A DNA stretch of 64,000 bases from Cristatella mucedo (lineage: Eukaryota; Bryozoa; Phylactolaemata; Cristatellidae). The notes beneath the pieces were generated by a model, which saw only the letters and a program-made list of their open reading frames with translations, was not told the origin of the DNA and did no database searches. Shown in pieces: positions 11,513 through 23,085 of this stretch (positions are counted from its first letter, which is position 1; each line of letters opens with the position of its first letter). Position numbers and translations under genes: made by a program. The DNA is taken from NCBI GenBank assembly GCA_009760855.2, contig WPIO01000003.1, positions 7,958,001 through 8,022,000 of the forward strand, written 5' to 3'.

Positions 11513-14500
11513 AATCCTTCGCCCGCGATGCTCAATGGCAGCGGGCTCAACTGCGGAGAAGGGAAAGGAGAGGAGCACAGCTTCTCGTCTCTATACAGAA
11601 ATCTTACGACTCGAGCTTCGGTCGCGGGCCGCTGCGGAGGACATGCTTTGCTGGGTTCGCTGCTTGCCTGGCGCTAGCTACGGTATCTTTATCTTTGAGT
11701 GTATTCTAGCGCCGTGCAAATTGGACTGGCGATCAGTTTGCAGGGCATTCATTGCGCATGTGCACCCGCGTAGTTAACGCACAGAGCTCACGTCTTTTGT
11801 GCACTGAAGTCTTTCATCTTCGTCTCTCTCTCTCTCTCCGTCATTTGGAAGCTGATACACTTGAAGGCAAAATAAGTAGACATCGCGACAATGTCCTTGC
11901 GTCAACCTACTGACCCGCAGTGTCCCCAAATCTCCGAGAAGGAGATCGCCTAGCGTAAATCGCGACACGCTGGCGTGCCATATCAGCCAGATTACAATCG
12001 GCCGAGCAAATACTCGCGGTTCCTGAATTACAATGGCTCCGAACCGGTTACGCCGTACCTTACGGTTAGGCGACCTAGGAGCACAAGGCACGTACAAGTC
12101 GCTGTAGTCGGCTACATGCGTACTTCAAGTCAGTCAGTTGAGTTGCGAACTGCCGGGGGGGGGGGGCGGGCGGGCGGCGTGTCGAACTGCGAGTTGTACG
12201 CCTGCATGGCTGCACACGGACCCCGACAGCCGCGCGAGCGGCTGTCGAATAGACTGGCTATAGAATAGATAGAATAGTATACAGAATGCGGCTCCGCCGC
12301 ACCCGCACGCTTGCACGAACTTGTCGTATCAATCAGCTGTGGGCGCTCTCGGTTGCCACTGCACCCGCTCCGCGCCTGCTTTGACACGCCCGTTTGTAAC
12401 GGCGCTATGCCCACACATATATAAAATTCAAATACAATCCATGCGTATAGCGCCCTGGGAGAGAACTTGAAATCTCTATTCGGCCTCTACGCGTACGCCG
12501 CGAGGCTCGAGCCCACCACCGCCGCCACCTCGGTTCGGTCGTTCGTGCGCTGTATTAACCTCGACCTTCGGTCGGTCGGTCGGGCGAGCGCCTTAACCGC
12601 GGGCCTAAACCGGCGCGGCAGTCGCTGGCCGCGACTCTCGAGGCTCAGACATTCGCTCGCCGCGAGTCGCCGTCGTTATCGGCAATGGCGGCGGAGAGCG
12701 ATTGGGACCGCCGCGCTGAGCGCTGCGCCGCTGCTCGCGACTCCAGATTGTCGGTGCGGGAGCCGTTGTCCGTCGCAGCGCGTTTGCAGCGACAGTAGAC
12801 CGTTGGAGGAGAGCGATCGCGCCACGAAGCCCGCCGAGCCCGGAGCCTCGGCGCCATGGCCCACCGCCCACCCCGACCCAGCCGGCCCGCTGCCCGTCCG
12901 TCCATCCGTCCGCCGTGCTTTCCGCGCACACAACCGTCAGCAGCCCTTCCTGGTAAACTATTCTACTAGAAAGCAGTAATCGAGCTGGGCTCAATCCGGG
13001 GCGGGGGTTCAATGCCAGAGTCCCAGTGGGCTTCCAGTAGGCCTGCGGCCTAGCAGAGCGTTGGCTTTTCCATAAATTAGTGCACACACGCTTACGCTCT
13101 GAGACTGCTTTTATTCTTCTAGGAAGTGCGGCACTGCGCTTCTTGGTCAACGTCAGCTCAGAAAGCACCTGCAGGCGCCGCGGCTTCACTTCTAGAAACC
13201 GTCGGCGGATTTTTCGCGGCGGCGGCGGCTGCTGCTGCGGGCCGCCCTCCCACCACCCCCAACTCCTCGACGGACTAGCAGAAAGAACGCCAAAAGCGAC
13301 CGCTGATTGATGTCAGTATCGTGTGTCGCAGAGCTCGGACGTAAGCCGGGTCAAACACGCGGGACGAATCGGCTCAGCCTGGCCTGACCGACCTGACCGA
13401 CGCCTCCGCCGGGCGCTAGCTTACCGGGCTTACGAGGTACGACCCTATCTCCCCCTACCGCCCAGCGCCAGCGGTCGAGCTGGCAGGACTTCTACCTCCG
13501 CGTGACGCTTGTATGCCACCTCTTCGGTCCTCCTGGCCTGTCGCTCCGGGGACGTCACGCGGCATCGCAAAATTGACTGGGCCCAGCATTCCCGCTCATT
13601 ACCGCCAGCTGCAAGGCTAACAGCGAGCGGCGCTCGGTCGCCGCCTGTCGGTCCTGTCTCGGCGACTGCGCGTCAGCGGTCGCGCAACTGCCCGACGGGC
13701 CGTCGCGCCGTCTCGACGGCGGATAGCGGTCTGCGGCCGATTGCTGTATCTTCCGACGGTCCCGAAGCGTAACGTATCAGCCGGGCGGCAGTTGCGCTTG
13801 GATTGGCGGAGCCTGTTCGCCGCGGCCACCCGGAGAGGACCGTTGCTATAGGTGAGTCTCAACTGGAGTGGAGTCCCTGCGATCGCTAACGCTCGCTCCA
13901 GGACGGTGTAAGGAAGTGCTGTCTGCTATCCAGGCGCCATCGCCGAAGAGGCGGCGGTAACGTAGGGTTTTGCCATTCGTTCTGAGGTAGTTCGCCCTGG
14001 CGGACTGCTGACGGGCGGCCAGCGCATCCGACGATCCCGTTTTTGTTTTAGCCCAGAGTACCGGGCAGAACTAGGGGGCGGTATGTAAGGCCGTACGTAG
14101 GCCGCGCTTACTAGCTACACTGGTCATGCTGCAAATGCTTTCTGCTCTGTGCGCTCAGCCGCGGCAGCAGGCAGTTGTATGCTAAGGCGCACAGCTCTTT
14201 ACAATTAAACAGACGGTACCGGCTCGAGTAGGTAGGTGGTCGCTGGTTAGCTCGAGCCGTGTAATGTTGCTTCTGCTGAAAAGGTGGCGGCAGATGAATA
14301 GAAATTTAGCCGGGCGCGTCGTGGCCTGACCGCAGCTGTGCGGTGCGCGCTAGTTAAGCGGTTCGCGGTGTCTCGAGCTTGGATTTATTCGGGGCGGGGA
14401 TTGTGCAAGTCATCTCGCGCTGCGACGACAAATTGTATGGGCGATTCGGCGGGAGATGGCCGAGAAGCACGAACGGTGAGTATCGCGCTAGACCAGTCTA

Positions 14501-14800
14501 CTTCACTCGGAGCAGGAGTAGGAGTGGCTGCAGCTGGGAGGACGAGCTGGCGTCGTCCGGCATGCAGAATGACAGACCTTGGATCTCGTACCGAGGCAGC
14601 TGCGATGTGAGACCAAAGGAAACCCGAGAACTGAATGAACCCGAGACCGGCTGCACCGGCAGCTTGCTTCGAGCAGCCAAAGACTTGCTGCTGGCTGCTT
14701 CCTGCCACTTTCCGGACTGCCATCAGCACCTGTATATTAAAACTCGGCAGCAGTGCCCTACCCGTGTGATAGCTCCTTATAACTAACTAATTTGTGGTGG
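11000..14800. promoter_or_regulatory. GC- and CpG-rich region, candidate promoter / 5' exon zone
   Basis: The sequence changes sharply from AT-rich flanks to GC-rich DNA dense in CG dinucleotides, with G- and C-runs (11087-11096, 12157-12168) and CGGCGG repeats near 13213. Overlapping long open frames on both strands are expected from this composition and match no family. Donor-like sites on the plus strand include CTATAG|GTGAGTCTC near 13852 and ACG|GTGAGTATC near 14475; an ATG at 14437 opens MGDSAGDGREART before the latter. It could be the promoter and first exon of a plus-strand gene, possibly the nuclear receptor 7 kb downstream. That link is inference. Confidence 0.4.
11453..11509. repeat. 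(CT)n microsatellite
   Basis: About 57 bp of uninterrupted CT. The Arg/Glu and Leu/Ser open frames that cross it come from the repeat. Confidence 0.97.
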
Positions 14801-14895
14801 TAGCCACGAGTGATTCGTCGCCTCGGATTTTGGTAAAAAGTACGACAATGCCCGAAATTTTAAATGGAAGTTCAACAGCACAGGACAGGTAGGAT

Positions 14896-14899
<4 letters not shown>

Positions 14900-14935
<36 letters not shown>

Positions 14936-15067
14936 CATTTATATAGCGCCCTAAGAAAACCTAATCTCTATTCAGGTGCTTCACATATGCCACAGGGCTC
15001 GAGCCCACGGCCTCGGCTAGACCTTGGTCGGGGCCAGCACCTTAACCACTGGGCCAAACCAGCTCAG
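14900..15067 (-). mobile_element. SINE-B copy with (AT)n tail
   Basis: Read on the minus strand, a tRNA-like head GGTTTGGCCCAGTGGTTAAG contains box A and is followed by the box-B-like GGGCTCGAGCCC. The 3' part (AAGCACCTGAATAGAG, then GGGCGCTATATAAATGAATT) is closely related to the LINE-A terminus. The tail is a 33-bp AT repeat at 14900-14932. Related copies lie at 21160 and 56262. Confidence 0.85.
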
Positions 15068-15283
15068 GCAAAGGATAGACACAGCAATGGCCAACTGTCA
15101 GTAAGTATATTGAAGCAATTATAGCTATTAGTGTTTGATGAACCTGGTGGCACCAGAGCAGCTTACGCATTTAAAAAAGAACAAGTCTGATCGTGTTTTG
15201 ATCAGACTAATTTGCATCGTTGCTACTGCTTGATGTATTGTCAATACAGCTGACGATGGCTAACCAGGATCGTGCTAAGGGAA

Positions 15284-15284
<1 letters not shown>

Positions 15285-15329
<45 letters not shown>

Positions 15330-15358
15330 TGTGTGTGTGTCTGTGTGTGTGTGTGTGT
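15285..15358. repeat. (TG)n microsatellite
   Basis: About 70 bp of TG with two TGTC interruptions. AT/GT-rich simple sequence continues to about 15510. Confidence 0.95.
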
Positions 15359-15689
15359 ATTTGTATAGACCTATATTTGTATTATTTATTATTTTATGTA
15401 TTGGTGTTTGTGTATATACATTTACATGTACATCAATAATTGCATGCATACCTCTACGTATTAGTGTGTGTTTGTGTGTATATGTGTGTATCTATGTATA
15501 CAATATAACGCACATGTATATCTGTTTCATTGATGGGACTCATAAGAGAAGCGTGGAAATATAAGACATCACATAGAACACGACGTTGTTAGAAGTGATT
15601 GTGGATATAATTGGAATGGCTTATGTGATTCATTTCGATTACTGAAGGTTTGGAACTTGCTTGTTTTGATAACGAGCACCTGGCTTCGG

Positions 15690-16170
15690 CTGACAGCAGA
15701 TAGAAATTAGAGCCCTTGCTTCCGACCAACGACGCCTGCCATGGCTTAGCTCCATCATACCTAGCTGAGCTGCTTCAGCAGTGTCAGCTTCCTTGTACCC
15801 GGCACTCTTTGTATGACAATACGTTAGCCATCTCTTTCCTTCGTTTAGGGACAGTGACACAGCTGCTTACACTCTTCTGCTCCCAGACTATGGACCTCTA
15901 GTCCACGATTCATGTGTAAAGAAGCCATCTTGTGCCAGGTCTCGACTCAGCCTATGGCATTCTTAGCTGCTCTGCATGTACTCCTTGCTTCTGTAGCTGT
16001 CCTCGTGAATCATGTTTCTCTCACTTTCGTTATGGTGTGAGATGAATGTCTGCTACCAATGCACGATGTTAAGGTTTTGGCAAAGGCTACTGGGACTGGC
16101 TAGCAGTAGCTCTCCAACCATGTCGCTGCCGTGGATTTTCGGAGTTACAGATGGAGATGCCTTCATATAT
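15690..16170 (+). pseudogene. LINE-B 3' end fragment
   Basis: The frame from 15716 contains CHGLAPSYLAELLQQ, the conserved LHGLAPxYLSDLL segment near the C terminus of CR1/L2-type ORF2. The fragment ends at the LINE-B signature GGAGTTACAGATGGAGAT (16139-16156). The coding part is interrupted and 5'-truncated. Confidence 0.65.
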
Positions 16171-16988
16171 GTAGAAGCATAGGTTACTTATAACCCCCAT
16201 TTCTCACCTGTCGCTCGCCAATGCAGTCGCTCGTAAGGCCATACGTACCTCCTATGGGGCTTAAGGAAGAGCTACAATGATACAGGCATGGGACCTTTCT
16301 AAGCATGCAGTTTTGCCGACGATGTTTCAATAGCTGTGTCACTCGTGAGCCATTGCAGTACCAGTCTCTACTGCAGGCTGTTGACCACTAGTGGGCCTCA
16401 GAAACGGAAGCTGCTTGTCTGGTCAGCATTGTTTTCAGTCCATGCCTGAATTGAGAAAAATATCGTGGCTGCTAATGCAGGCTGGTATTAAACCGAGGGA
16501 CCAGATCTTAACATTCTTAACATTGGTGGAAGCAGGCAATCTTGTGACTGCCGAAGGGGTGAAGGGGCCAAGTCGCATGGCGAAGCACCCCTTCAGGTCG
16601 GTCCAAGGTGAGGGGGTCAGGAGCCGCTGGCCCTCTTTCTAGCACCTCTGGTTGTTAATTTTCGGTATTAAATGCACAACATAACTTTGTTACTGTAGTT
16701 GCTCTTCAGAATTTAATTAGGAGCTATTATTTTTTAGGCACAAGTGTACTGGTGACTGAGAGTGTGGCTTGCTTGGCTGGAAAAAAGTACTGTTACATCC
16801 AGTTGTGTGTTGTTATGGGGCAGTTTATCTTTGGTGCTCGAAGATCGGGTTCAACTCGATAGATCAGCAGCAGCAAGACATATCTGTTCTTTGGAAGCAG
16901 AGCCCGGTGAATGTCATGAGAGGTGCTTTGCAGTGCGAGTCCCTGGCTATTTGCTCTACCTTCGTTTGCTAAATTTGTATCTGCAGTC
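16171..16988. other. No gene recognised
   Basis: A plus-strand open frame at 16391-16642 ends near a donor-like AAG|GTGAGG (16605-16613), but no similarity or partner exon was seen, so it is not called. Confidence 0.4.
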
Positions 16989-17055
16989 GTCCTGGCGGTA
17001 TAGTGGCTAGTTTAGTTGATTCTGGACCCTGAGGTTCCCTGGTCGAATGCTGTGG
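16989..17055 (+). repeat. tRNA-like sequence (probable SINE head or tRNA pseudogene)
   Basis: TCCTGGCGGTATAGTGGCTA matches the usual 5' half of Glu/Asp-type tRNAs, including a box-A-like element. A degenerate box B (GGTCGAATGC) follows about 45 bp later. The acceptor stem does not close well, so a working tRNA is unlikely. Confidence 0.35.
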
Positions 17056-17851
17056 CTGACTGACCGTAGTGCGCTTCACGAGTCAGCTGGCACATTCTCT
17101 CTGGCCGAACGGTTCCATCGCCTACGTGGCAGTTGGACACAGGCAGCAGCCTGAACTTTACTAAAAGTGTGGCATCAGTAGCCCACTCTGCTGGTGCATA
17201 ACGTCTTTGCTTGTTAGTAAAAGCAGTAACTTGTGATAAAAAAAATATTTCTCTCAGCAAAGGCCACAGTTCTGTCTGCAAGTCTGGGAGCTTCGGATTT
17301 GAAGCACTATTTAGGGTATAGGCCAAGAAGGGTTGGCGATCGAAATATCAGCCGGGTGGTGGTTGAACACCGAACGTCACTCAAGCCCGAGAAAGGGAGC
17401 AGCACGGCCCCCTTTTTTTTATCTTCGTTCCATTGCGACCACTATAATTATTTTCACCGAGGAAATGCCGATGTCGGGCCCTGCATCGATCGGTTCCTTC
17501 TGCTGGCCGTAGTCTCGACACACCCTGGCCCACACACGGGCGTGAGTCAACTCATGCTCAGTGAATCGTTGAGTCACCATTTCACACACCTAGTTGGTGC
17601 TTCGCTAGGCCGGCTTCGTGCTTAGAAACGCCATGCCTACGAAGGCTGCCTGCCGCTTTACAGGAGTGCACACTAGCAGCAGCTCGTGATTTTAATCTGC
17701 CGCCTTCCACTCGTCACCTAGGGCACCTCTCTAGGCTCAGGTGGATAGCTGGACACCTGGAAGTAGCACATGGGTGGCCTCGGCCAACGGGGAGGTGAGG
17801 GGAGGGCATTGTAGCAAAAGGTCAGGCATGGCCTGGCTTTGTCGTGTCCCC

Positions 17852-17852
<1 letters not shown>

Positions 17853-17901
<49 letters not shown>
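17853..17901. repeat. (CTG)n trinucleotide repeat, about 16 units
   Basis: Uninterrupted CTG/CAG repeat of 49 bp. It lies in a plus-strand open frame (poly-Leu) and a minus-strand one (poly-Ser), but neither has recognisable flanking domains. Confidence 0.95.
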
Positions 17902-17902
<1 letters not shown>

Positions 17903-18974
17903 ATACATAGGCTGGCCTGCTTGAGCAGCATGCTGCCGGACTACCCGGAGTGGAGGAACGACTCACAATGGCTAGGCCCACCAGCTAGGCATTGTGATGA
18001 TTGCTCTTTTCCAATGGCTGTGCCCAAAGTCGCTCTTCTTCATTCTGTCACTGTCTCGTGCGTACCCCACCTTCGTTCGAGCCGAGCTGTCACGCGTTTT
18101 ACAGCATGCTGAAGTAAAATATTAGTTCGTTTATATCTTGGCGTCTATTGCATTGATGCACAGCTTATCTATTTTAAATGTATCGAGCATGCTGAACCTA
18201 ACTGGGTGGGTCAAGGCTGCCAATGTGGAGTAATGTCTCTCACTTTACTTTTACCTTTTCTCTATCGTGGTATTAAAGTCTCCCGTGTGAACGCAATTAG
18301 TTTTGTGCCTCGAAAGCAAGTGAATACGAATACAATCGCTCCCTAGCGATCCGTCAGAGTCAGGGGTCAAAGTTCCCTGTCAGAGTCAAAATTCCGGGTC
18401 CCTGCAGCTCAAAAAGTCAGGCTGGTCGCCGTGCTTGCAGCTTATGCCTATCTATCGTGGGCACTGTGATGCAGATGCATACTACCGCCAGCGATGCTTG
18501 ATCGTATCTAGAGATGGCCAGTGCTGAAAGCTTCCAACTCGTGAGGAGAAACGGGGCGGTTGACAAAACGCTTGCTGCTTTTTGGATATCGATGCTTTGT
18601 GGCTGACAAAGCAGCGATCCTTATCCGTGGGAAAGAATTAGGCTCTGTTACCCGATAAACTCCACATTACTCCGCATAGCTCCGGTAAAGTAAAAAGCAT
18701 AAGCACCAGCATAAGTAAACTAATGTGAAGAACGCAGCCATGCCAACGTGAGAAGTCGAAGTAGATCGTAATAATGCTAATAGGACATTTGTATAACACC
18801 CTAACAGAACTCAATCTGTTTCTTGGCACTTCACATACCTGCATGCTAGTGATAAGTGCACAGTGTCAGCCCGCATAAGCACAGAGGGCAATTTGTACCG
18901 ACAGAGCAAATGCTTAGAGAAACTGGTGGATCTTTAGCGCCATTTTAAATGTTAAATTAAGGGATGTATATGAC

Positions 18975-19359
18975 CAGTGGCTGAGCCAGGGAGGCAAAGA
19001 GGACATTTGCCCCTCCCACTTCCTAGCAGCAACCTGGGCCACCCCTATTCCTACACTGCCCCCCACCATCATCAACGACGAAATTATGTCTTCCCTTTGC
19101 AGCAAATGTAAAGCGCCTAGGAAGAGATTGAGTTCTCTGAGGGCGCTTTATCAAGTGCATTATTATTATTATTATTAATTCCACTTGATGAGCAACTTCC
19201 GAGTTTGCCGTCAAATAAACGCTATGATTTTTCGCTTTAATTTTTCATTAATTTCGGGTCGAGCCGTGCCAACATGACAATCTGATGGGTCTTACCCCCC
19301 ACTTACACATTTTGAAGGTTTTGTCTCCCCCTCAGACGAAAATCCTGGCTCGGCCACTG
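18975..19359. mobile_element. hAT-like element containing a LINE-A tail
   Basis: Ends CAGTGGCTGAGCCAGG and CCTGGCTCGGCCACTG form 16-bp terminal inverted repeats with one mismatch. Flanks TATATGAC and TCTGTGAC (6 of 8 identical) fit an 8-bp target duplication. The inner sequence matches the copy at 10008-10312 except for an extra ~90 bp. Confidence 0.8.
19090..19178 (+). mobile_element. LINE-A tail nested inside the hAT-like element
   Basis: GCAGCAAATGTAAAGCGCC through the terminal stem-loop to an (ATT)n run. It is absent from the equivalent place in the hAT-like copy at 10100-10125, so it inserted after that element was formed. Confidence 0.8.
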
Positions 19360-20290
19360 TCTGTGACTTCTGCTGGTCGTAACTCCGGGCTTTTGGAGCA
19401 TACGAACTGAAGCCGAAGTTTCCAAAGGGTTTGGGGTTGGTTAAGGGCACAGCTATAAGGCAGAGAAGAATTGAAGCCTGGTTAAAAGGTATTTTCTATA
19501 GGTAGGCCAGTGTTAGAGAATGAAGGGGCCTAAAAGTAAATGACAGAACGTTGAAGTCGATATGCTGCTGGATGAGAGCCAGTACAGGTCAGTGAGAAGT
19601 GGTGAAATGTGTTGGACCGCTTACTGCAGACTAGCCTAGCTGCAAGGTTTTGCACCAGATGCAGAGGTAGGAAGATCTGCAAGTATTGAGTCACAAAAGT
19701 CTAGCCAGGATGTTGCCTATGTATGAACCAAATTTGGCTGTGCTATGCTTATCTAAACAAGTCTGAATGTTTGCAGTATTCTTATCGAAGCTAGTCCGAA
19801 TTGTTGCACCATTGTTAAATAGCTGACAGTAGACTGAGTTGACTGGTGAGATGTGGTCATCTAGTGAAAGTTAATTTTGGACGAGGACACTCTGATTGTG
19901 TGCAGATACTGTAGGACATGTTGACCTATCCCATTTTGAGGGTTAGGCTTTCCAATTTCTGAGTAAAACTAGGTTCGCCCTTAACTAATAAGTTTTTGTA
20001 TCGCCATTCAATTTGATAAAGTTTGCCACCATCTACAGGTTAAGTGCGAATGTCCGAAATGGATGTTCCAACAAAGTGGAGACAATGTTGACATACTTTA
20101 CTGCAGGGAGCTGTGAAAGCATAGGTACAGCTGTGCCATGTGCATGAAAATAAAAGCCTCGATTGTGTTGATTAAATCGGCAAGATAAAGAGTATAGGTT
20201 GCAAAAAGAAGTGGACCTCGAACAGATTCGATGTGCTCCGGACTGTGCTTGTAGGACATGCTCGAGACTACCCACAATTTTCATTTAATA

Positions 20291-21159
20291 TTTTTATTCT
20301 TGAAATTATCATTTTTTGCACCAACCCCCATTGGGTAAGTCTCCTCTGTCCCACAATACCTACTGTAGGCAGAGTAGTCTGAGATTTGTTAATGGGCATG
20401 TCATGCTATGCTACTGAATGCTCCATCATTGAATGTTTTACAATATATCTGAGAGTTGCAGAATGAAACTCTGTGGAAGTATACGTCTGCTGTCAATGGA
20501 CACGTGGAGAATAGCTTGTATGACCTTGACCTCGTGCTGTGCTACTTTGTTGTGCTTCTACTGTACCAGAAATGAACTATGGGGTGTCTAGCTTATCAGT
20601 GACAAGCTTAGTCGACACATTAGCACCCCTCAAAGCAAGCTTCCTTCTACCCGTGCTGTTGTTGACACGATCTGTCTCAGTGGCATGATTGTGGGAATGC
20701 CTGCAATTGCTGTGACCTTTCTGCAGCTTGGCTTGCATTAAGCCCACTGAGCAAGCACTCTGGTAGCAGTGCAGAGCCCAAGCACATTGGCATCTTCCAC
20801 TGGCATGCTGGCAGCGTTACATAATGATTGCACACCAGTTGTCCGGGAACCGAGTTAGGACATAAGCTGTGGTTGATCGTATGTACTGGTAGCTTATCTC
20901 TGTTATCTTGTAGGCAGCCATTGGTCGTACAACGGCAGCTGCTGGTCACATGCAGTCGACTGTTGGTCATACGTAAGGGGTTGGGGATCATTCTTGAACA
21001 GCTGCTGATCATGTGGATCACCACTTAAGTAGACGCTTATCATGCATCGGCAGCTGCAATCATGCTTAGGCAGCAGCTGCTGATCCTTCGTATGATGGCT
21101 TTTGATTTGAGTCTCTGGTTATTGCGTCCGACTTGGAGGTTTGGCTGTGCTTGTGGGCA
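20291..21159. other. No gene recognised
   Basis: No supported gene. A run of imperfect short repeats around GCAGCTGCTGATCAT/GTTGGTCATACG lies at 20920-21090. Confidence 0.4.
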
Positions 21160-21312
21160 AAAACTGGTTTGGCCCCGTGGTTAAGGTGCTCGCCCCGACC
21201 ACCGTCTGGCCGAGGTCGTGGGCTCGAGCCCCTTGGCATGTATGAAGCACCTGAATAGAGAAGTTCTCTTAGGGTGCTATTCAAATGAATTATGTATATA
21301 TATATATGTATT
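21160..21312 (+). mobile_element. SINE-B copy
   Basis: tRNA-like head CTGGTTTGGCCCCGTGGTTA, box-B-like GGGCTCGAGCCC, then the LINE-A-like 3' part GAAGCACCTGAATAGAGAAG and GGGTGCTATTCAAATGAATT, ending in a TATATA tail. A few bases are missing between the two arms of the terminal stem-loop compared with the 56262 copy. Confidence 0.85.
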
Positions 21313-21804
21313 TATTTATTTATTAATCGACCTCCTTGCCTGACCTGGGCCCCACCACTCTCACAGCTTCCTCTGGCAGTTATGTCTGCGTGTAGGTCAA
21401 TGACTTGTTAGTGCTTCACTTCTTCGTTTTCCTTGGGTACGACTCATGAAATGCCGAGGTCACGACTCGGACATTGTAATATGTCAGTGGCTGATACAGT
21501 GTGTGTGTGTTCCATGCTGAATAGGATGGAACAGAGCATGGAGCACAGCAACCATACCAGCCCAGAAGCTGCTAACCAGAACTGGACACTCACTTGCCAA
21601 GTGACAGAGTGCCGTCGGTGCTCCTGCGATCGCGACGGTGCTCGTGCTTCAGTGCGAGCTAAGTGCATACTGTGTGCTCATCGTGTGCTCACAGGTACAT
21701 CTGCAACTATTCTTTGTGCCGTCTGACAGCCTAGTCTGCAGCAATGGAATGCAATGACTGACCCCGGGCTTATGCTGATTTGCTTGCTATTCTTGATGTT
21801 GTAG

Positions 21805-22262
21805 CAGTAGGACCTGGTGGCGAGGATACAGTTTCGCCCCTAGACGGCTTCACAAGGGTTGCTGATGCCGTTTCCCAGTCGACCGACCATCAACTAAGCT
21901 CTGAACAGTCCCTTGAGCGCACTTCGTGGAATCGTGACCACGAGCATGAAACGAATGGCTGTGAAGATAGTTCCGACAGCTCAAACGGCTCTCGTTTGGC
22001 TATGCGGTTCAATGACGACTATAGGACAGCCATGCCTTCTGATAGCCTTAATTTCGTTGATGGCACTAGATCGTGTATATTTTGTGCAAGCAATGGTGGC
22101 TCGTGCACCAAAGACTCAGCCCAAGCAAAGGCCGCATGGCCATTGCATGAGCTGGATGATGAAGACATAATCGATCGTGTCACGAATGCATTCAATGAGT
22201 GGGCTGAAGAAACCAGGTGCTGGATATCCATCATGGAAGAGCGCTTGTCAGCTGGCAGATCT
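21805..22262 (+). CDS. Nuclear receptor gene, exon upstream of the ligand-binding core
   Basis: Open frame of about 150 codons preceded by a pyrimidine-rich acceptor (ATTCTTGATGTTGTAG) and ending at either TCT|GTACGT (22262, phase 0) or CGCTT|GTCAGC (22246). The N-terminal part is acidic and Ser-rich, like a hinge. The end, DIIDRVTNAFNEW, could be the first helix of a nuclear-receptor ligand-binding domain. It contains SCIFCASNGGSC, which does not fit the receptor zinc-finger spacing. Linking it to the exons at 24773-25704 rests on strand, compatible phase (the TCT|GT donor joins directly to 24773) and position, so confidence is moderate. Confidence 0.5.
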
Positions 22263-22859
22263 GTACGTTTGTCGAGTTTTTAGAGCTTAGATGGCATCAC
22301 ACTTGTTGCATATCCTTCTCTTGTGTCGTCTGTAGCACACATGTGTCTTAGCAGATGTTCTTTCACCCATCTAATGACATTGACTTCTTGCACATAGTTT
22401 GATGGTTTGATAATGATTTTGACAATGGTACCATCATAGCCAATACTTTTGGCTCCCTTTATAGACCTCCGGCAAGACGTTGATTTCTGTTACTGTTTTG
22501 CTATTGCATTCCAACTGATGAGGAAAGCTTCCAAAATAGATAGTGGAATGCAAGCAACTAGAAAAAGGCCCACACAAACCCTAGTAGTGTTTCAAGCAAA
22601 TACAATTTAGAGTTCAGTGAAGCTGATTGCATAAGGCTGCTACTCGTAGTATTCAGCTCGGTTGATCATTTATTATTAAAATCACTTCTACGGGTTTTTG
22701 CACCTCCTAAATGTAAGACTAACAAGTGACAAGTATCAGTCAATAAAAGTCGAGCTTGGCAATGCCAGTCGATAGCCAGCACACCACAGGGTAGCCACAG
22801 TTAGCTTCTTGCCAAAGCAGTTCTTCTGTGAGCAGCTTGATATTGGGCAAGCGGCTCCT

Positions 22860-23085
22860 TATAATAATAATAATAATAATAACACTTGATAAAGCACCCT
22901 CGGAGAACTCAATCTCTTTCTAGGTGCTTTACATTTGCTGCAAAGGAAACACGATCGAATGGTTAGTGGTAGCATGCTCAATAAATAACAAGAATAACAC
23001 GGTTAATGGTTACATGCACAGGATCAGCATGCAAGTATGGTTAGTGGCAGCTTGCAGTGTCAGCGCGCTCCTTATGTTATGGGGC
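22860..23085 (-). mobile_element. LINE-A 3' end (tail and 3' UTR only)
   Basis: (ATA)n at 22860-22880, then the terminal stem-loop and the 3' UTR with repeated motifs of the type GGTTAGTGGTAGCATGC. These match 25930-26070 and, inverted, 59340-59480. It lies in a presumed intron of the receptor gene, opposite to it. Confidence 0.85.

Larger units (their letters stand above)
18776..20290 (-). pseudogene. LINE-A copy interrupted by an hAT-like element
   Basis: Starts on the left with a diverged LINE-A terminus (AACACCCTAACAGAACTC) and 3' UTR. After the hAT-like insertion it resumes at 19360 with the C-terminal ORF2 stretch (GGAGCATACGAACTGAAG) seen also at 26216. The right end at 20100-20280 translates on the minus strand to a segment like ESVRGPLLF preceding the palm motif. 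The junction sequences on each side of 18975-19359 are adjacent in the copy at 26180-26225. Confidence 0.75.

Noticed and set aside
12467-13189. Long open frames of up to 194 codons on both strands
   Set aside because: They overlap antiparallel in CpG-rich DNA, are Arg/Ala/Ser/Pro-rich and match no family; expected from base composition.
17741-18112. Poly-Leu protein (possible signal or membrane segment)
   Set aside because: The leucine run is the CTG repeat; flanks show no domain, and the opposite strand gives poly-Ser equally well.
21433-21726. Cys-rich plus-strand frame as a nuclear-receptor DNA-binding domain exon
   Set aside because: The cysteine spacing (CQVTECRRCSC, then 12 residues to CILC) does not fit the receptor zinc fingers and the CKGFF motif is absent.
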